A stretch of 64,000 nucleotides of DNA from Caprimulgus europaeus. Lineage: Eukaryota > Chordata > Aves > Caprimulgiformes > Caprimulgidae. The notes beneath the pieces are model-generated. The model was given only the letters and a program-made list of their open reading frames with translations. It was not told the DNA's origin and did not search any database. Of the stretch, positions 36,524 through 50,389 are shown in pieces. The stretch is from positions 20,660,015 through 20,724,014 of the forward strand of contig OU015528.1 of assembly GCA_907165065.1 (NCBI GenBank), read 5' to 3'. The number at the start of each line of letters is the position of its first letter. Positions within the stretch are counted from its first letter, which is position 1. A program made the translations under genes and the position numbers.

Positions 36524-39500
36524 CAAATAAATGAACGAACAAGCGAAGAAAATTGTGAGAGAAAAAACCCAGTGTATTCCTTCTGGAATGTCTTCTGAAA
36601 GTATTCAATAGCCTTAATCTTAAGGTTAGGTGGAGTGCTTTCCTACTTTTCTTGCTGTGTGTCTTTGTCACAATTAGTCATCCTTTGTCTTTGTAATAAA
36701 AAGGGATTTTTTTACAATAATTTCTGATGTTTTGAAGCCAAAACAGTCAGATCACTATTCTGATTGAATTCTGAACTGATCAGCAGAAATCACGATCTAT
36801 TCTTGTTCTGTGGAGAGACCCAAGGAGATGCTTGGCGGTACACACATGTCACACAAATGACAACGTTCCCTCAACATACAGTAGCATCTGGCTGTAAGTG
36901 GCACAGCTACAGAAGATAGCATTTGGGCCACTTGCAAAGGGAACAATTTCACGCAGTCTGTGGCTGCTGCCAAGGAATACTTCACATTTAGAATGTCAAC
37001 GTAAATCTGAAGATCACCAATAAAGTACCTATGCAGTTCAAATGATTAATGATTTGCACCAAAGATCATAAATTAAGTACATAAGCAAGCAAACGTAATA
37101 TCTACTTTTAAATCAACATATGATGGCTTAAAAATATTATTAGAAACACTGAAATATTATTAAATTACATCAAGTGTAAATTAATGCATTAAAATACAGA
37201 TAAAAGCAGTAGCCATATAACACTCATTACATTTGATAAGCGGAGAAATATAACAATCTAATTTACAGACTTTTTTTTGAATCTAGGAGGGTTTTTTGTG
37301 CAAAATTGGATGATATTTTACTTTTGTTTGTTCAGCATGTGAAGGAGATAGTTTTGCCTGTTGAAGGTTCCCTGGAAATAACACCAGTATCAGCAATCAT
37401 TTTCTTTTTAAAGATCTTTTTTTCACTTCAATCTTCATAATGAAAAGTTGCGTAAAGGGTGAACCAGAAAGCATAACTAACAAGTTACTTTGTGCAAATG
37501 CAGCATTTATACTTTCTGCATAATGTAATCACCAACTATGGTAGACATTTTTTATAGTATTCTAATATCTTCTAAAGGTTTCTTTGCAAGAATACTAGAT
37601 TTTTAGTAACTGTTTGATCCTGACACAGAGCAAGATAGAGTATTGTTTTGGAAGGTGAAGATTAAAGAATATAGATTGCATTTAAACAGGAAACTAAATG
37701 TTGATTACAGATATTGATTAAAAATAGTAACATACAGTGCAAAATAAATGTCTAGTAATACACTGTGCATGACAGGAAAGAAAAAGACTGAATATTGAAG
37801 GCAGTAAAGGAGGGTCTAAGGACTAAGTCTTGCTGTATCCCTGCTTTGGTATTTCTTTGTTAATATTATTTTTAATATTGATAAATCTGTTTAATTGCAA
37901 ACAGCTGCTGGCATGATAACAGGTTTAGCTGTAGTTTACCAATGCAATGGCAAATGCTGGTATCCTTTACTTTGACAATCAACATAACCTCATTCAAGTG
38001 AATTTTCAGTGGGTTTGTGGTTTGATTTGTTTTAAGAAGTCACAACAGGATTTAGGAAAATACTAAATTATAATTTTAAAAAATCACAATATTTACAGAA
38101 CTGCTTATGTCAGTCTCATTCCCTGTCTTTTTCATATACTGCAACACCTGAAGGCAACTAATGTGTTTAGCACTCACAGCATGCTTGTCTCCTTTTTTAA
38201 TTTTTTTTTATTATTTTTATTTTTTGTGCCTGGTATAATTTGTATTTCTGTTATTATGAAAGAATGAAGCAAATACCTGAAAATCTTCTACATTCCAGAA
38301 CAGCCACATACTACCTCAACTGAATTCCCATCATAAATGTGTAATTCCTTTTACTGCATTAAAGTTATTTAAGCCTTTATCACCTTCCACTCTATTGCAA
38401 AGAAAAAATTTTCTCCCAGTAAGCCAAATGGGATCTCTGAGGTTAAGCCATCAGCCTGAAGTCTTCTTACTAGTAGTGCATATATTGTGCATGAATGTTA
38501 TAAAAGGGCAGTTAATTAATAAAGACTGGTTCTACAATCCTTCCTTTTAATTACCTTAAGAGTCTCATTTGATTTACAAATATCCAAAGATATTGTGCTG
38601 TCTTGCAGGTCACTTACACTGTGGTAATGTGGTGGTGACCTTAGCAACACTGAGGTAAAATAACTTTCCAAATGAATGGACTTCATGACAGACAGGCTAA
38701 TACAAAAGAATGAGATTGCTATATAAATTTTACTTTAGACCATGAGTTTCATAAAGCAGAGTTCACAAAGCTGAGCTGCTTGGAGATGAACATCTGGGCC
38801 ACTATCAGGTGGTATCAACCAACACTGAAGGAAAGAAATTATTGTTTATTCTACATTTCTGGATCTGAGCAGGGCTAGAAAGAAGTAATTGTAGAGTGTA
38901 TATTGAAAGTTCGCTGCTAGAACTGGAGTAGGGAATGCTGGGAAAAGGAGCTTTTTACAGGAGTCAGGGAATCTTTTTTTTTTTTTTTTTTTCTTGAAAT
39001 CATGCTTATGCATTCACTGAGTGTGGTATAGATTCAGTCCAGGATGAGAATCTTATCCAGAAAAAAAAAAAACTTATTTGAGGTAGAATCCATGTCAATA
39101 GTGAAATGTATTCACATTGCTTCTTCAGAGTCCCTTTTCAGAGTTTTATAGTATTATTATTATAAATTCTGTCCATTTGTTTGATCCAGCAATTATGAGA
39201 TTTATAAAATGTAAAGTATCCCTCCCCACTGGATACGACAGAATACATTAAATTTTGCATGATAACAAGTGGTTCTGAACTTTCTGCTGCAATTGTTTTG
39301 CTAATCACATTTGCAAAAAAAACCAGTTTGGAATTGTGGTTATGATGTACTCTCAGTTCTCATTAAAGCTGTGTAGGAAAAGGAAAATAGACAGGAAAGT
39401 GAAATATCAACTCAAGAAATAGAGCAGGAACACTTTTATTACCTAGCTCAAGCAGAGACTAGAAAAAGCATGGAAGACAGTGCAGTCCACAACAAATGTA

Positions 39501-41019
39501 CACAAAGAGATTGTGTCAAAACATACACTACATTCAAGAGGTATGGCTCAATTTGCTTACTGCACTGCCTTAATTTTGTCATCAATGTTGACACTGTGAT
39601 CTCTGTTAATGTTTTGTAAGGAAATAATCCTTCTGCCAGGGTAAAATTGGGAAGGAATTAAAGATCACTTTCAGCACTGGATGCATTATGTCTCATATTT
39701 GCAAAGATCCAGAGGTACAGTCCAGTGATACTGTAAATTCCTGAGTCACATTCAGAGTGTGTTCCTGGCCAAGCTACTCATGTCTACCTGAGTTTATTTG
39801 ACATGTAACTGTTTTTAAGAACAATATCACCTACCTACGGAAGCAGGGGGAGTTGGCGAGTAGAAGTCAATAGTTTTGTTGACAAACACAGAGAGTGTGT
39901 ATTTGATGTAATTTTTGTAGCCCAGACAGCTAATCTTCCTTTTCTAAAGTGAAACACGTAAGACAGCTTCAGAGACACCATCATATTTCAGTGTACTAAA
40001 TCTCTTTCTCATTTTTTCAGAGACCCTAGAGGAATAAAAATCTTCAAATTTAAAGGCACCTTTTTGTCCCTTCAAAATGTATAGGTCAGATCCTTTTTGT
40101 TGTTGAATTCACCAGTTCCAATTTACTGGTGGGTTCATTTAGTATGGTCTTGTCATCTCAGTTTGGCATGTCTACATTCCCAGAGGCCAGTTCAGTGATT
40201 TAATTTCTAATTTATTCCTTGATCAAGAAGCCTTCATCTTTGAAACCTACCTGGGATCATTCCTTTGGCAGAAAAACAAAGGATTTAGTTTGTTTCCTTT
40301 TGCCTTACACTTTAAACAGATGCTTTGTAGTCTGTCTAGCAGGGTTATACTTTCTTGTGCACACTATAACTACACCATTCAATAGGTGGTAGAAAATGTA
40401 GAAGACATCTGGATGCATTTAGTAAGATGCAAGTTTAAGTTTAACTTTCCAACTGATATAGAAAAGAAATAAGACTTTTGCCTTCTTGCAGATGGATGTT
40501 TGGGTTTTGATTTGTTTTGTAAATTGGTTGAATTTGTCCAATTCGGTGGGAAATAAGAGCCTAGAGAGAGTAAGGATGTCTTTCTCAAAAGGAAGCCATT
40601 CCGTGTGGCTCTGATATATGTAATTTTCGGATAAACGACAGAGAATGTCTGGAGATTCAGGTAACACTGACTGTCTGTCCTTTATAAAGAGATGTCCACT
40701 ATTTAATCCCCTGAAGAATTCTAATGTGGCCATTTCTTAAAAGATCATTTCTTAGTGCAGCTGACCTTTGCAAAGACTGATCAATACCTAACTACTGAGT
40801 TGATAAATGAAGATTCAGACAGCATATGAAATGTTCAAAGAAGTCTTTTATTGGTGATGAATCAGTGAAATGAAAACGAACAGAATATTATTTATCTTTA
40901 AACAATTTTTAGAGCAGTGACTTCTTTTTGCACAGCTTTTAAACACAACTTTTTATTGTCTTGCTTTTCTATTGCTTCAGCAGACTTTTTTAGGAAACTC
41001 AAATGTCCAGATCTTTTTC

Positions 41020-41044
41020 TTTTTTTTTTTTTTTTTTTTTTTTT
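41020..41044. repeat. 25-base T homopolymer
   Basis: An uninterrupted T run preceded by a short CTTTTTC stretch. It could be the reversed A tail of a processed insertion from the minus strand, but no recognisable parent sequence adjoins it. Confidence 0.85.
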
Positions 41045-44000
41045 GAAAGTTACATTTTAGGAACTGTAAGTTTCACACTTGTATTTTTTCCATTATTTTC
41101 AGTGGTGTTGCTTCTGTCCAGTCCTTGCAAATAACTTGTTAATATTTTAGTTTGTTGGAAAGTATTAGGAAGACTTTGGGAGTCTATGGCATGTGGTACT
41201 ATGTAGGGTGTATGTCCTGAGAACCCTGATGAATCTCTGTTGTGTAAGAACTCTAGTCTTGTCAGTCTCATCCAGTCTATGATTGCGAAGTAGCTTTTTT
41301 CTTCATAATCTATGCCCTTACAACACATCCTTATAAAACAAAATTGTGCCTGATCAAAAAAATCCCATGATATAAAACATCACTGAGTGGTTTCACAGGT
41401 AAACATCTATATTCACAGATACCTTCTGTAAATCTACTACCTACCTGCAAATCTGTATTCACATCCACCTACAGGTGGAATTATACAACAAATTATTTTC
41501 ATAAATTAGACAAATAATTAATGTTCTTTTTTCTTGTCTGATTAACCTGACCTTTCTCTATTTAAGCTGTATTTTGATTCATGCATACTTTCCAGGATTC
41601 ACACAGTAACAGTTTTAGTTACGTTGTGTAATGCCTCACTTCAGTGATAACATCACTAGCTTCAATGGAACAACTTTTGGAACACTTTTGGTTTTGTCAG
41701 GAATTAGACAGGGAGTTGGCCACACCAAATCATGCAAACTCTTCGTAAAGACATAGTAGCCTATGACCAATTAATTTCAGCCCAGGGTAGTTATATCACT
41801 ACAGACTTTTCCAAAGACAAATTATTATTTTTTTCTGAAGAATCTAATCGAAAATGTAGGATCTGTTTGATCAAATAAAATAATAATAAATGAGGAAATT
41901 CTCATGTACTTTTTTTTTTTTTTCTTTTTTCCTGTTCTCAGCCATTATCTAAGTTACTAGCATTGTTTCTGCTCCATTGACCAAATGATTAAAAACACAG
42001 AGGGGAGAAATTAAGTTTCCTTATGTATTTTCTGCTTCTCCTCCAAATTATCAACACTATGATTAGAATTCTCCCTGAGCATGTGCTGAAATGTTTGGAA
42101 TGAGTGTTCTTGAAAAACATGTTAACAGGATCATTCACTACCCATTATACATAATTTTCTGTGTGTTCAATGTAGCTCAGTTTAAAATATTTCAGTGTTG
42201 TAAAGGGGAACCAAAAGAAACCAAACTAATGTAGTATAGAATCTAGACTTTGACAAAAATTTTACTTAACACTGACTTCAGTGCTTTCACAGTGATATGA
42301 AGAGGACTGGTTAACATTAAAAATATTGAACTGAAACTTGAAAGAAAAAACATTTTATAAAAGATTAAAAAAAAATAAAAGCCCAAACCTATAAAACCCA
42401 AAATACTCTGTAATAGTATGAAAATCAAAGTCACCTCCAAACACTTTCCACCTTCTCAAAGATGAAATTCCAATGAAAAATTTTACTTTAGTGAACACAT
42501 ATCTGTCAAACTGGAGGACTTGATAAGCTGACAATTCACAACCTATTTGTACAAGTGTGGAGTCATTACCACTGTTCACACTGTCAGTTCCAAATCTGTT
42601 CTGTACTTTCACTGAAAACCTCACTTTTCTAGTATCAGAGCAGAAGATTTCAGAAGCTGATCATTTTGAGGTATAGAAAATAAATTTTAGATGGAGAAGA
42701 CACAAAAATGTTGTCAGACTGTAAGAATGTAAGTGTATCAGCCAATATAATTAAATTTTATTGTCATATTTGTAACATTCTACTGAGAAACTCTTTAGCA
42801 TAGTATCATTTCATTCTTTTATATGTCAGCCATGACTGCAAGCCTCATATTTTAGCTAGCTTAGTACATTTCTGGCCAAAAACAGCACAGCCTAACTGTC
42901 GGTCTTACTCTATATGGGTTTCAAAATAATAAAATCATAAAGGTTAGACCTCAGGAAACATTGCTTTTATTGTATTCCTCTTTTGAAGTCTGTAGACATT
43001 AGAGATAGTAAAAAACTAGTTTTTTATTATTGATACAAAAATGTAAGATTCTTTGGGCAAATTATTTATTCCAATCCACACCTGTGTGAGGAGGAAATCT
43101 GATTGCTTACATAAGGTCGCTGTATATGTAGAAACCTAAAAACCCCTTGGACCCTGTATTCTTGAATATCAAATAACAAATGACATGACAATAGATGGAC
43201 TCATGAGAGTTTTTCAGAAAAACAAGATGGAATAAATTCAAGAAAGTGGAAAAATCTAGCATTTGCCAGGGTCACTGCATGTAACATTCTCATTCCTTGT
43301 TATTGGTTATTAGGGACCGGTTAAAAAAATATTGTGGTATGATTTGAAAATCAATAAAATAAATTAGAAATTAAGAAAGAGATAGTATTTTTAGTCTGGT
43401 TCTATCCTGGTTTAAAGGTTATGACCACATCCTGCAGTTCTAGTGAAAGGAACTTTCTCTGTTAAAAAGACCGTTATTTGTTCCAAATAAGTTCAGGACT
43501 CAATGCTGTCATCTTTGTTAAAAAGATAGCTAGAGACAAATAAGCAATATTTTTACAAGCACTACAGACAACATTTATAATTTTTATTGGGCTTAGAGAA
43601 AATATTTATTTTCTCTAGAAAAATTATATCAGAGAGCAAAGACTGAGGACATTTTTAAAAACACATAGCAAAATATAAAGGGAAAAACTCTCATTTAATT
43701 ATATTAAAGATTCTGTTTTAAGATTAAACAGTTCTCTCATCTTTCTAATTCATGATAAAAGGCATATATATACATAAGAAAAAAAAGTTACCAACTATGC
43801 AAAGGTTTGGTTGCAGGATGACAACTAGACCACTGGTTCCTTTTTCACTTCAGTTTTTCTACTCATCATTTCCATCAATTCTTAAAAGTCTACTGCCTCA
43901 GCTGTACTCCTGAAGTCAGTAGGAGTTGTCATTCATGTCAATGGGAGTAAGATCAGGGACAGCTTTATAGTCAAAATAGGCATAAAAATTTCAATACAGG

Positions 44001-45013
44001 ATTAACATAAATATATATATTTAAGGAATAGCAATTAAAAAATTTCTGAAATAAGACCTCTATACATGTGCAAATTTATCCAGATGTAACCTGTTGTCAC
44101 GTAATTTCTACACAAGCTTCCACAAATAACTTCAAGAAAGTTAAATTAATTTTCATAACAACTCTAAATAGACTACACAATATTTTTAAGATATTATATG
44201 TGATACTTTTAAGACAGAATATTGATAATAATTTTTTATAGTTTTGCCACCTCCAACTCTATATGCTTTCCAAAATCAAGAGGAAAAATGCATTTTGTTG
44301 TAAAGTCTCTTTCACTTTAATTGTTAAGATAGAATTTATAGAATTCACTTATATAGATGACAGTAATTTTTGTTTTCTTGTGTTTTACTTCTTTCTCAAT
44401 CTTCATTCCTCTTCTGTTAACTTCCTCCTATTTTTATATTAGTTCTTCTAATATTACTATTGATTTTTCTACTTTTTAGTTTTCTATTAATTTGTAAGTA
44501 TCCACGACTGATTAATTAATGCAATTTTATAGCTAATACATCTTAATGGAGTATATTGCTGTTTGTCAGACAGTCCCAGTGCAGAGCCAGAAGTTTGCCT
44601 TCCCCAAAGTCATCATATCAGCATAGTTTATTGAAATTGCAGCTTTTCACATACATAATGGTGGCATTCATAGTTCTATATAAATATAATAGTCTCAATT
44701 TGCTGTGTTTTTTTCCAATTCTCTATAGCAATCACTAAGATTTCAGCTGGCTAAGAGTTCTGATCATTTGATATTCAGGGACTAGTAAGAACTGACAGAA
44801 CTGCCTTGAAAGCAGTAAGATAATGTTAGGGGTGACTAATACAGAGGTGGCAGGAGAGAGTTTGTACATGTTAGGAGATAGCAGAGGTTGAGCTGAGACT
44901 GTGGAATTCTAACTAGTAGCACAAGGAAACAAACACTGTAATTATTACTTTTTCTTTTTTTTTTTTTTTCCAAAGGAAATTGTAATATTAGAAAGACATT
45001 TTTCAGCATGCAA

Positions 45014-45485
45014 AAGACATGGACCTACTGGAGCAGGTGCAGAGGAGAGCCACAAATTATCAGAAGATGGAACAGTTCTTCTCTGAAGAAAGGTTGAGAA
45101 AGTTGGGGTTGTTCAGCCTGGAGAAGAGAAGGATCCAGGGGGACCTTATTGTGGCCTTTCAGTACTTAAAGCGGGACGCACTTTTTAGCAGAACCTGTAG
45201 CAATAGAACAAGGGGTAATGATTTTAAACTAAAATAGGGCAGATTTAGACTAGGTGTAAGGAAGAAAATTTTTTACAATGATGGTGGTGAAACACTGGAA
45301 CAGGTTGCCCAGAGAGATGGTGGAAGCTCCATCTCTGGAAACATTCAAGATCAAATTGGATGCGGCTCTAAGCAACCTGACCTAGCTCAATATGTCCCTG
45401 CTTACTGTGAGGAGAATGGATTAAATGACCTTCAAATGTGCCTGCCAACCCAAACCATTCTATGATTCCATGATTCTATGATTTT
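45014..45485 (+). mobile_element. CR1 LINE 3' fragment with terminal repeats
   Basis: About 470 bp of CR1 on the plus strand: the end of ORF2 (a 72-codon frame from 45019 with [11 protein letters not shown] and [26 protein letters not shown]), then the 3' untranslated region containing GGTTGCCCAGAGAGATGGTG and GACCTTCAAATGTGCCTGCC, and finally the tail TTCTATGATTCCATGATTCTATGAT ended by a T run. The frame stops before the normal ORF2 end region. The 5' side is truncated. The tail is well preserved, so this is a mid-aged copy. Confidence 0.95.
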
Positions 45486-45606
45486 TTTTTTTTTTTACTG
45501 TCACCTTCCTTGGGTATTATTTTTGAAAAAATTATTATCTGATAATGCTAAAAGAAGAAAGAGAAAACATGTTCCCAGAAACAATTCATGTTCATGGTTG
45601 CAGGCT

Positions 45607-45715
45607 TAGAATCATAGAATCATAGTGGTTGGAAAAGACCTTTAAGATCATCAAGTCCAACCATTAATCTATCACTACCAATCCCATCTCTAAACCATGT
45701 CCCTAAGCTTCTTCT
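45607..45715 (-). mobile_element. CR1 LINE 3' tip, opposite direction
   Basis: A short CR1 3' end on the minus strand. On the plus strand it begins with AGAATCATAGAATCATAG and goes through TGGAAAAGACCTTTAAGATC and ATCAAGTCCAACCATTAATC. It represents only about 110 bp and is the same type of 3' end as the piece at 9.33 kb. With the plus-strand copy 120 bp to the left it forms a tail-to-tail pair. Confidence 0.92.
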
Positions 45716-47742
45716 TCACTTTTGGTTTTCATAGTCCACAGGCCAGGGTCCTGTTTGCCTCTCACCTTTAACCATTGAGCCTGGACAAACATTCTTATAG
45801 CATGTTTATTAGAGGCTGAATCCCACAGTTAACATTCTGTACAGTTTTCACTGTCAGATGCTCACTTGATGTTTGCCACCACAATTTCCTCTATCAGATT
45901 TCCAAAAAGCCTGAAAAAGGTTGTGGAGGAAATACTCTGACAGATCTCATTACACACTGTGGCTTACCAGCGTACCTCTAACAATCTTTAGTAACAAATC
46001 CTGAATCCTACTAGTCTGAGACAGTATACTTAAACGCATTTAGAGACAACTTCTTCTTCTACCAGAGACAGTATAGAAGCTCTTTATAGTGAAGTTGCAG
46101 CTGACAGTAAGACTGAGAAGCCCTTGATGCAAGAAGAAGCCTACAATATGTATGTAATTACATGAATGGCTTTTACACTTGCTACACACTATGGTGGTAA
46201 GAAATACTATCAGTCATCTAAATATGGTGTATCAAACAATACAGCAGAAAGATTAGAAAAAAATAAGCTGTTCTACTTGGTATGATCTACTACCTCCTTG
46301 TAGCCCTGAGGTTCAGGTAACCATTCTAATACCTTCTTGGCATAACTTCATTAACTCAACTTGCTTATGCAATAGTGGTTGGTCCTTTCAGCTTTTTCTA
46401 GGCTTGACACTCCAAAAACATGTATATATTAAAAAAAACCCCTCCAGTTTTGGAGAGTTTCATAAATGACCTAAGGGCTGTGATGATATAACTGTGTTGG
46501 TGCTGTTTCCTATCAAGGTAAGTTTGAACCTGACCTTTGCAGAATGTGAGGGAAGAACACAGATTTGTTACTATTCTCATCTCTGGGGAAGAGCAAGTTT
46601 ATTTTAGTAAAATAAATTGTAGGGAAGACAAAAATTTGAGAGATTTAAAAAAAAAAATTCTCAGATAAAATTGTGCAGTGGAAGCAAAATACTGGGGAGT
46701 AACATGAAGGAGGGGTTTGGATCTATGATTATGAGATAAATAGAAGAGTTGACAGAGTAGCAGGGGAGCTCATGTGGCTTACAAGAGTCACAGTCATAGA
46801 AAAATTATTTGAGGAATAGGTAAAAGAAGGATGTGAGGATCTTGAACACCAGAAGAAGGGAGACCAATAACGTAGAGTGAGTTCTTAGATTTCCTTCCTC
46901 TCTTCTACCTATACTGGGGTCAAGCATCTGTTTTCCTGCACTGCTGTCTCTGTGGAACTCCTTCTGGTCTCACTTTAGGGAATCTTGCCCTTTTGAAGAG
47001 ACCTACAGCTCCTGAGTACACAGATTGCATTCCTCTGTGCTTCAGAGGGATGTGAAAAGCCCTTGCCTTCCATCCCCTGAAGCATTAACTTCTAGGATAA
47101 ATCTTTGCTCAAGATCACAATTATTACACAGTAGATTAAGCTAATTAATCTCAGATAATATTATAGTGCAGCTCTAAGCATAATTAAGGTAATTGCTGAC
47201 AGTCCCTTCCTATTTAAAGAGGAATCTTTAAAGTGATCTAAAACATGCATGCTTAGTCAGATTATCTTGAACTTTAACTCTGCTTTGTAGTTCACAAAGT
47301 AAAGCTGACAATTCAGCCTGAGGATCACCTGAGTGAGACATTCCAGGCATACAATCCCTTAATCCCTCATATCATGAATTTTTTAAATTCTGCTATATAT
47401 CCACAGGGCTAAAGCCATGACTTACTTCATAGTTCCAGTTGCACTTAATCACTTGACATTTATTCTGGCAGGTAAATAGGAATTTCTACTCCTTCAGAGA
47501 ATTAACATGGGCAGTCAGTCTTTAATGATGATTTGGATTCAGTTGTTTGTTTAAGAATAGGCATTTAAGAGTTCAGGATACCTCATGATGTCTGTTCACA
47601 CACACAGAACAGAATGGTCAGAAAATCTGCCATCTACTGTCTTTTTCTCCCTTACTCAGTTTTTGAAATTTTTTCACCTGTTTTTGTGACTTTTTTTTCA
47701 TGAGATGGTTAATTTTTGATTGACTTTGCAGTTAGCAATCCT

Positions 47743-47784
47743 TAACTTCCTCAAAAACTGTGGTAACTTCCTCAAAAACTGTGA
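47743..47784. repeat. Two-copy tandem repeat, 21-bp unit
   Basis: The unit TAACTTCCTCAAAAACTGTG plus one base is repeated twice with no mismatch in the 20 shared bases. The near identity suggests a recent local duplication. Confidence 0.9.
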
Positions 47785-48654
47785 TGTATTTTTTATTTCA
47801 GTTCAGCATATGAGGCTTTAGTACTTCTGTTGTGGCTAATCGTTTCGATCAAGATTTGTCTGTAAATGATCTTTCAGCAGTTCCATAGTGGTTTTTATTT
47901 TTAAAAAAAAAAAGCTTTTATTTAGTTCTATCTTGTGGGTTTGAACAACTGTCATATTATGCAGTTCACTATTTAATCTTTTCTACAGTTTCCATTTTCC
48001 TTTTTGCTTACCATTAGGAATTCCATTCTGCAGAAATAGTTTTGTGATTACAACATGCATAGACTACAAGTGTATTATGTTTTTTTAACTGAAGTATGTC
48101 CTAACAGTATTAGATCTAACTGAAGAAATAAAAAGGTTTATTCTTTAAATGCTGATTTTCCTCAGTTCCTTCTTTCTTCAGACTCCCTTCAGGGAACTAA
48201 GAACATTCAGACATTTGTATTCCCAGGCACACAGGGTAGAAAATGGTTTAAGGTCAGACCTCCTCCTGAAAAAATGTAAACTAACTAAAAATTTTGAACA
48301 ATTTATGCAGTGTTAGAAATCTCTTAATTACCTTTTCCAATTCATACCTTGAATTCAGCACAGTGATATGATTAGTATATTTTGACATCTGAAAAAGTCA
48401 TTATTATTTTATTGTGTGAAATAGAAAAATTACATTATTCTTTCAGTCTTTAATTTGTAACAAAATTCATTAAGAGTTTTTTCCATGTTTGAATACTTTT
48501 AATGTTTACACGTTTTTTATCAGTGCAAAATAATATTTTTTCCTTTCATTAGAGACTGTCATCCCATAAAGGATATCATTGCAAGCTAGAGAAGAAAAGT
48601 ATGCAACTCTATATGATGAAAAGGAATTTAATAATAACAGAATAAAGGGGCTGG

Positions 48655-49015
48655 AAGAAAAGTTGACAGACAATGTAATACATCCCCAACTGGAGGACTA
48701 GGCATACCTCTATTTTATTAACATAACCAGTTCTTAAAACTGATACCAGATAATTTATTCCTATGCTCAAACTTTCTCAGCTTTAAAATACTTCTACCTA
48801 CTGTATTCCCTCCCTCCTCCTTGCTTCAATTAAAGCCTGTTACTCTTTACTATATCACGGAAGAATAAGTATGGTTTATTCCTTTTCTTCCTGGCACCTT
48901 TTTTGTATTTGAAAATGGTTTCTATGTGTTCTCTCAGACTTCTTTTTTCTAGACTAAAGAGCCTCAAATCCTCTTTCACAGGTCAATTGTTACAGAGTTC
49001 TGATCATTTTCAGTG
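48655..49015 (-). mobile_element. Ancient CR1-type LINE 3' remnant
   Basis: On the plus strand, blocks such as TTGTATTTGAAAATGGTTTC, ATGTGTTCTCTCAGACTTCT, TTTTTTCTAGACTAAAGAGC and CAAATCCTCTTTCACAGGTC follow the order of the reversed ORF2 end of old amniote CR1 elements (the block usually read as LF.LEK.RLR.D.I). Identity is modest and no frame is open. It is inert and old. Confidence 0.72.
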
Positions 49016-50389
49016 CAATATCATTGACGGTGATATGTACCACTTTGATGCATGCTGACAATGCAGCAATAATCAGCTTCCAAAAGATGATCTCTCCTCA
49101 CTGGCTAGCTTCCATAGTTAGATAAATGCTCCCAAATAGAACAGTAACACAAATAACAGTACTGCCCCATGCCTTTGTGCTCTATCAGAATAATGCATTT
49201 ATTAATATCATAATGTTATCCAAAAAAGACAGTGGATGTAGAGATAAGGATACCATAATCAATATGAACATAATTCTTATAACTTGTTTTGCTTCCCAAA
49301 AGCTAAGAAGATGCAAAAGCTGGTTCCATTATATTTTTCATCAAATCATTTTGGAAGATACTTCCCAATTATTTTTTTTTTTTAATTGCATTTTTCACAT
49401 TTATAAAATACCTAGGACAGGTTATGCTTAATAAGGAGATAAAAGTCTAATATCACAGAATAAAAATCGCTATCAAGGTGCAGCATACCTTCATAAAAGT
49501 TGTCTTTGGAAAATTAAGTTTATTTTGACAATTCAAAATTAGCTCTCCCAGTTTAAAGTAATTCAGAAGGTATTGTTCCCAAGTGAGGGCATGTAAACCA
49601 TAAATCTCCAAATGGAGACACAATCACCATAAACAACTATCTTTCTCAGTGGTCCCTCATTCACAATTATGAGCAAAAATAGAATTCCTGTTTAACAGAT
49701 CCTGATTTCAAAAGCCCTTATTACAATTTAATTGGTTGCCATTAAAATAGGAAGAGAAGAAGGTGCAATTAAGCATTCAAAATAATAAAATTATTTAGTA
49801 AAAGCATATGAAAGGTTTTAAGCCACTCATATAAGGAATTGTGCTTTCAAACACAAGCACCAATCTATTTAACTACTTATCTAAAATGTGCCTGTGAAAA
49901 ATACTGATGCATTGGTTAGAAGGCTGGTTGTCTGAAAAAGAAACAAAATAAGGATTTGTGTGAGACACAGGAGTTACAGGTCATAGGAAATGTGTTTCCT
50001 GGTAGCCATGATAACCTAAGGGAAGTTTACTTACATTTTTAAATATTATTACTCTATCTCAAAATTAATCTGACCAACCAGAGCAGAAACACTTTACATG
50101 GAGGCACAAGCTGTTCTGGGATATTCAGAGCTGCATCTCTGAGCAGCATCAGTGATGACTTATGCCTGTAACAACAGGCTCAGAAGCTCTATGCTGATGG
50201 CTGTTTCAGGATTTCTGCCCATCCTAATCAAAATTGATGCACATAACTTGTCCACTAGTATGACCATCTGTTAGTGTGGCATACTGCCCACACAAAAGGT
50301 ATTATGCCAATTTCAGTGTTCCAGCCTAAGATGGATTTAGAAGGCAACAAACAGAGAAAACACAGTGCATTAAAAACAGCAAAGAGGTG

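Larger units (their letters stand above)
35821..45013. other. Non-coding AT-rich stretch, longest repeat-poor part
   Basis: Nine kilobases with no recognisable gene or transposon except simple repeats: the GGAA array at 36.44 kb, a T run near 38973-38992 and a 25-base T run at 41020-41044. A phrase at 43.89-43.97 kb recalls an old sauropsid repeat. The lack of recognisable mobile elements compared with both sides may indicate constraint or simply greater age. Confidence 0.5.

Noticed and set aside
36426-36671. 81-codon minus-strand frame with repeated Phe-Leu-Pro-Ser
   Set aside because: It is a translation of the GGAA microsatellite.
41020-41044. Processed pseudogene marked by the T run
   Set aside because: No recognisable coding sequence adjoins the run on the side where a reversed transcript would lie.
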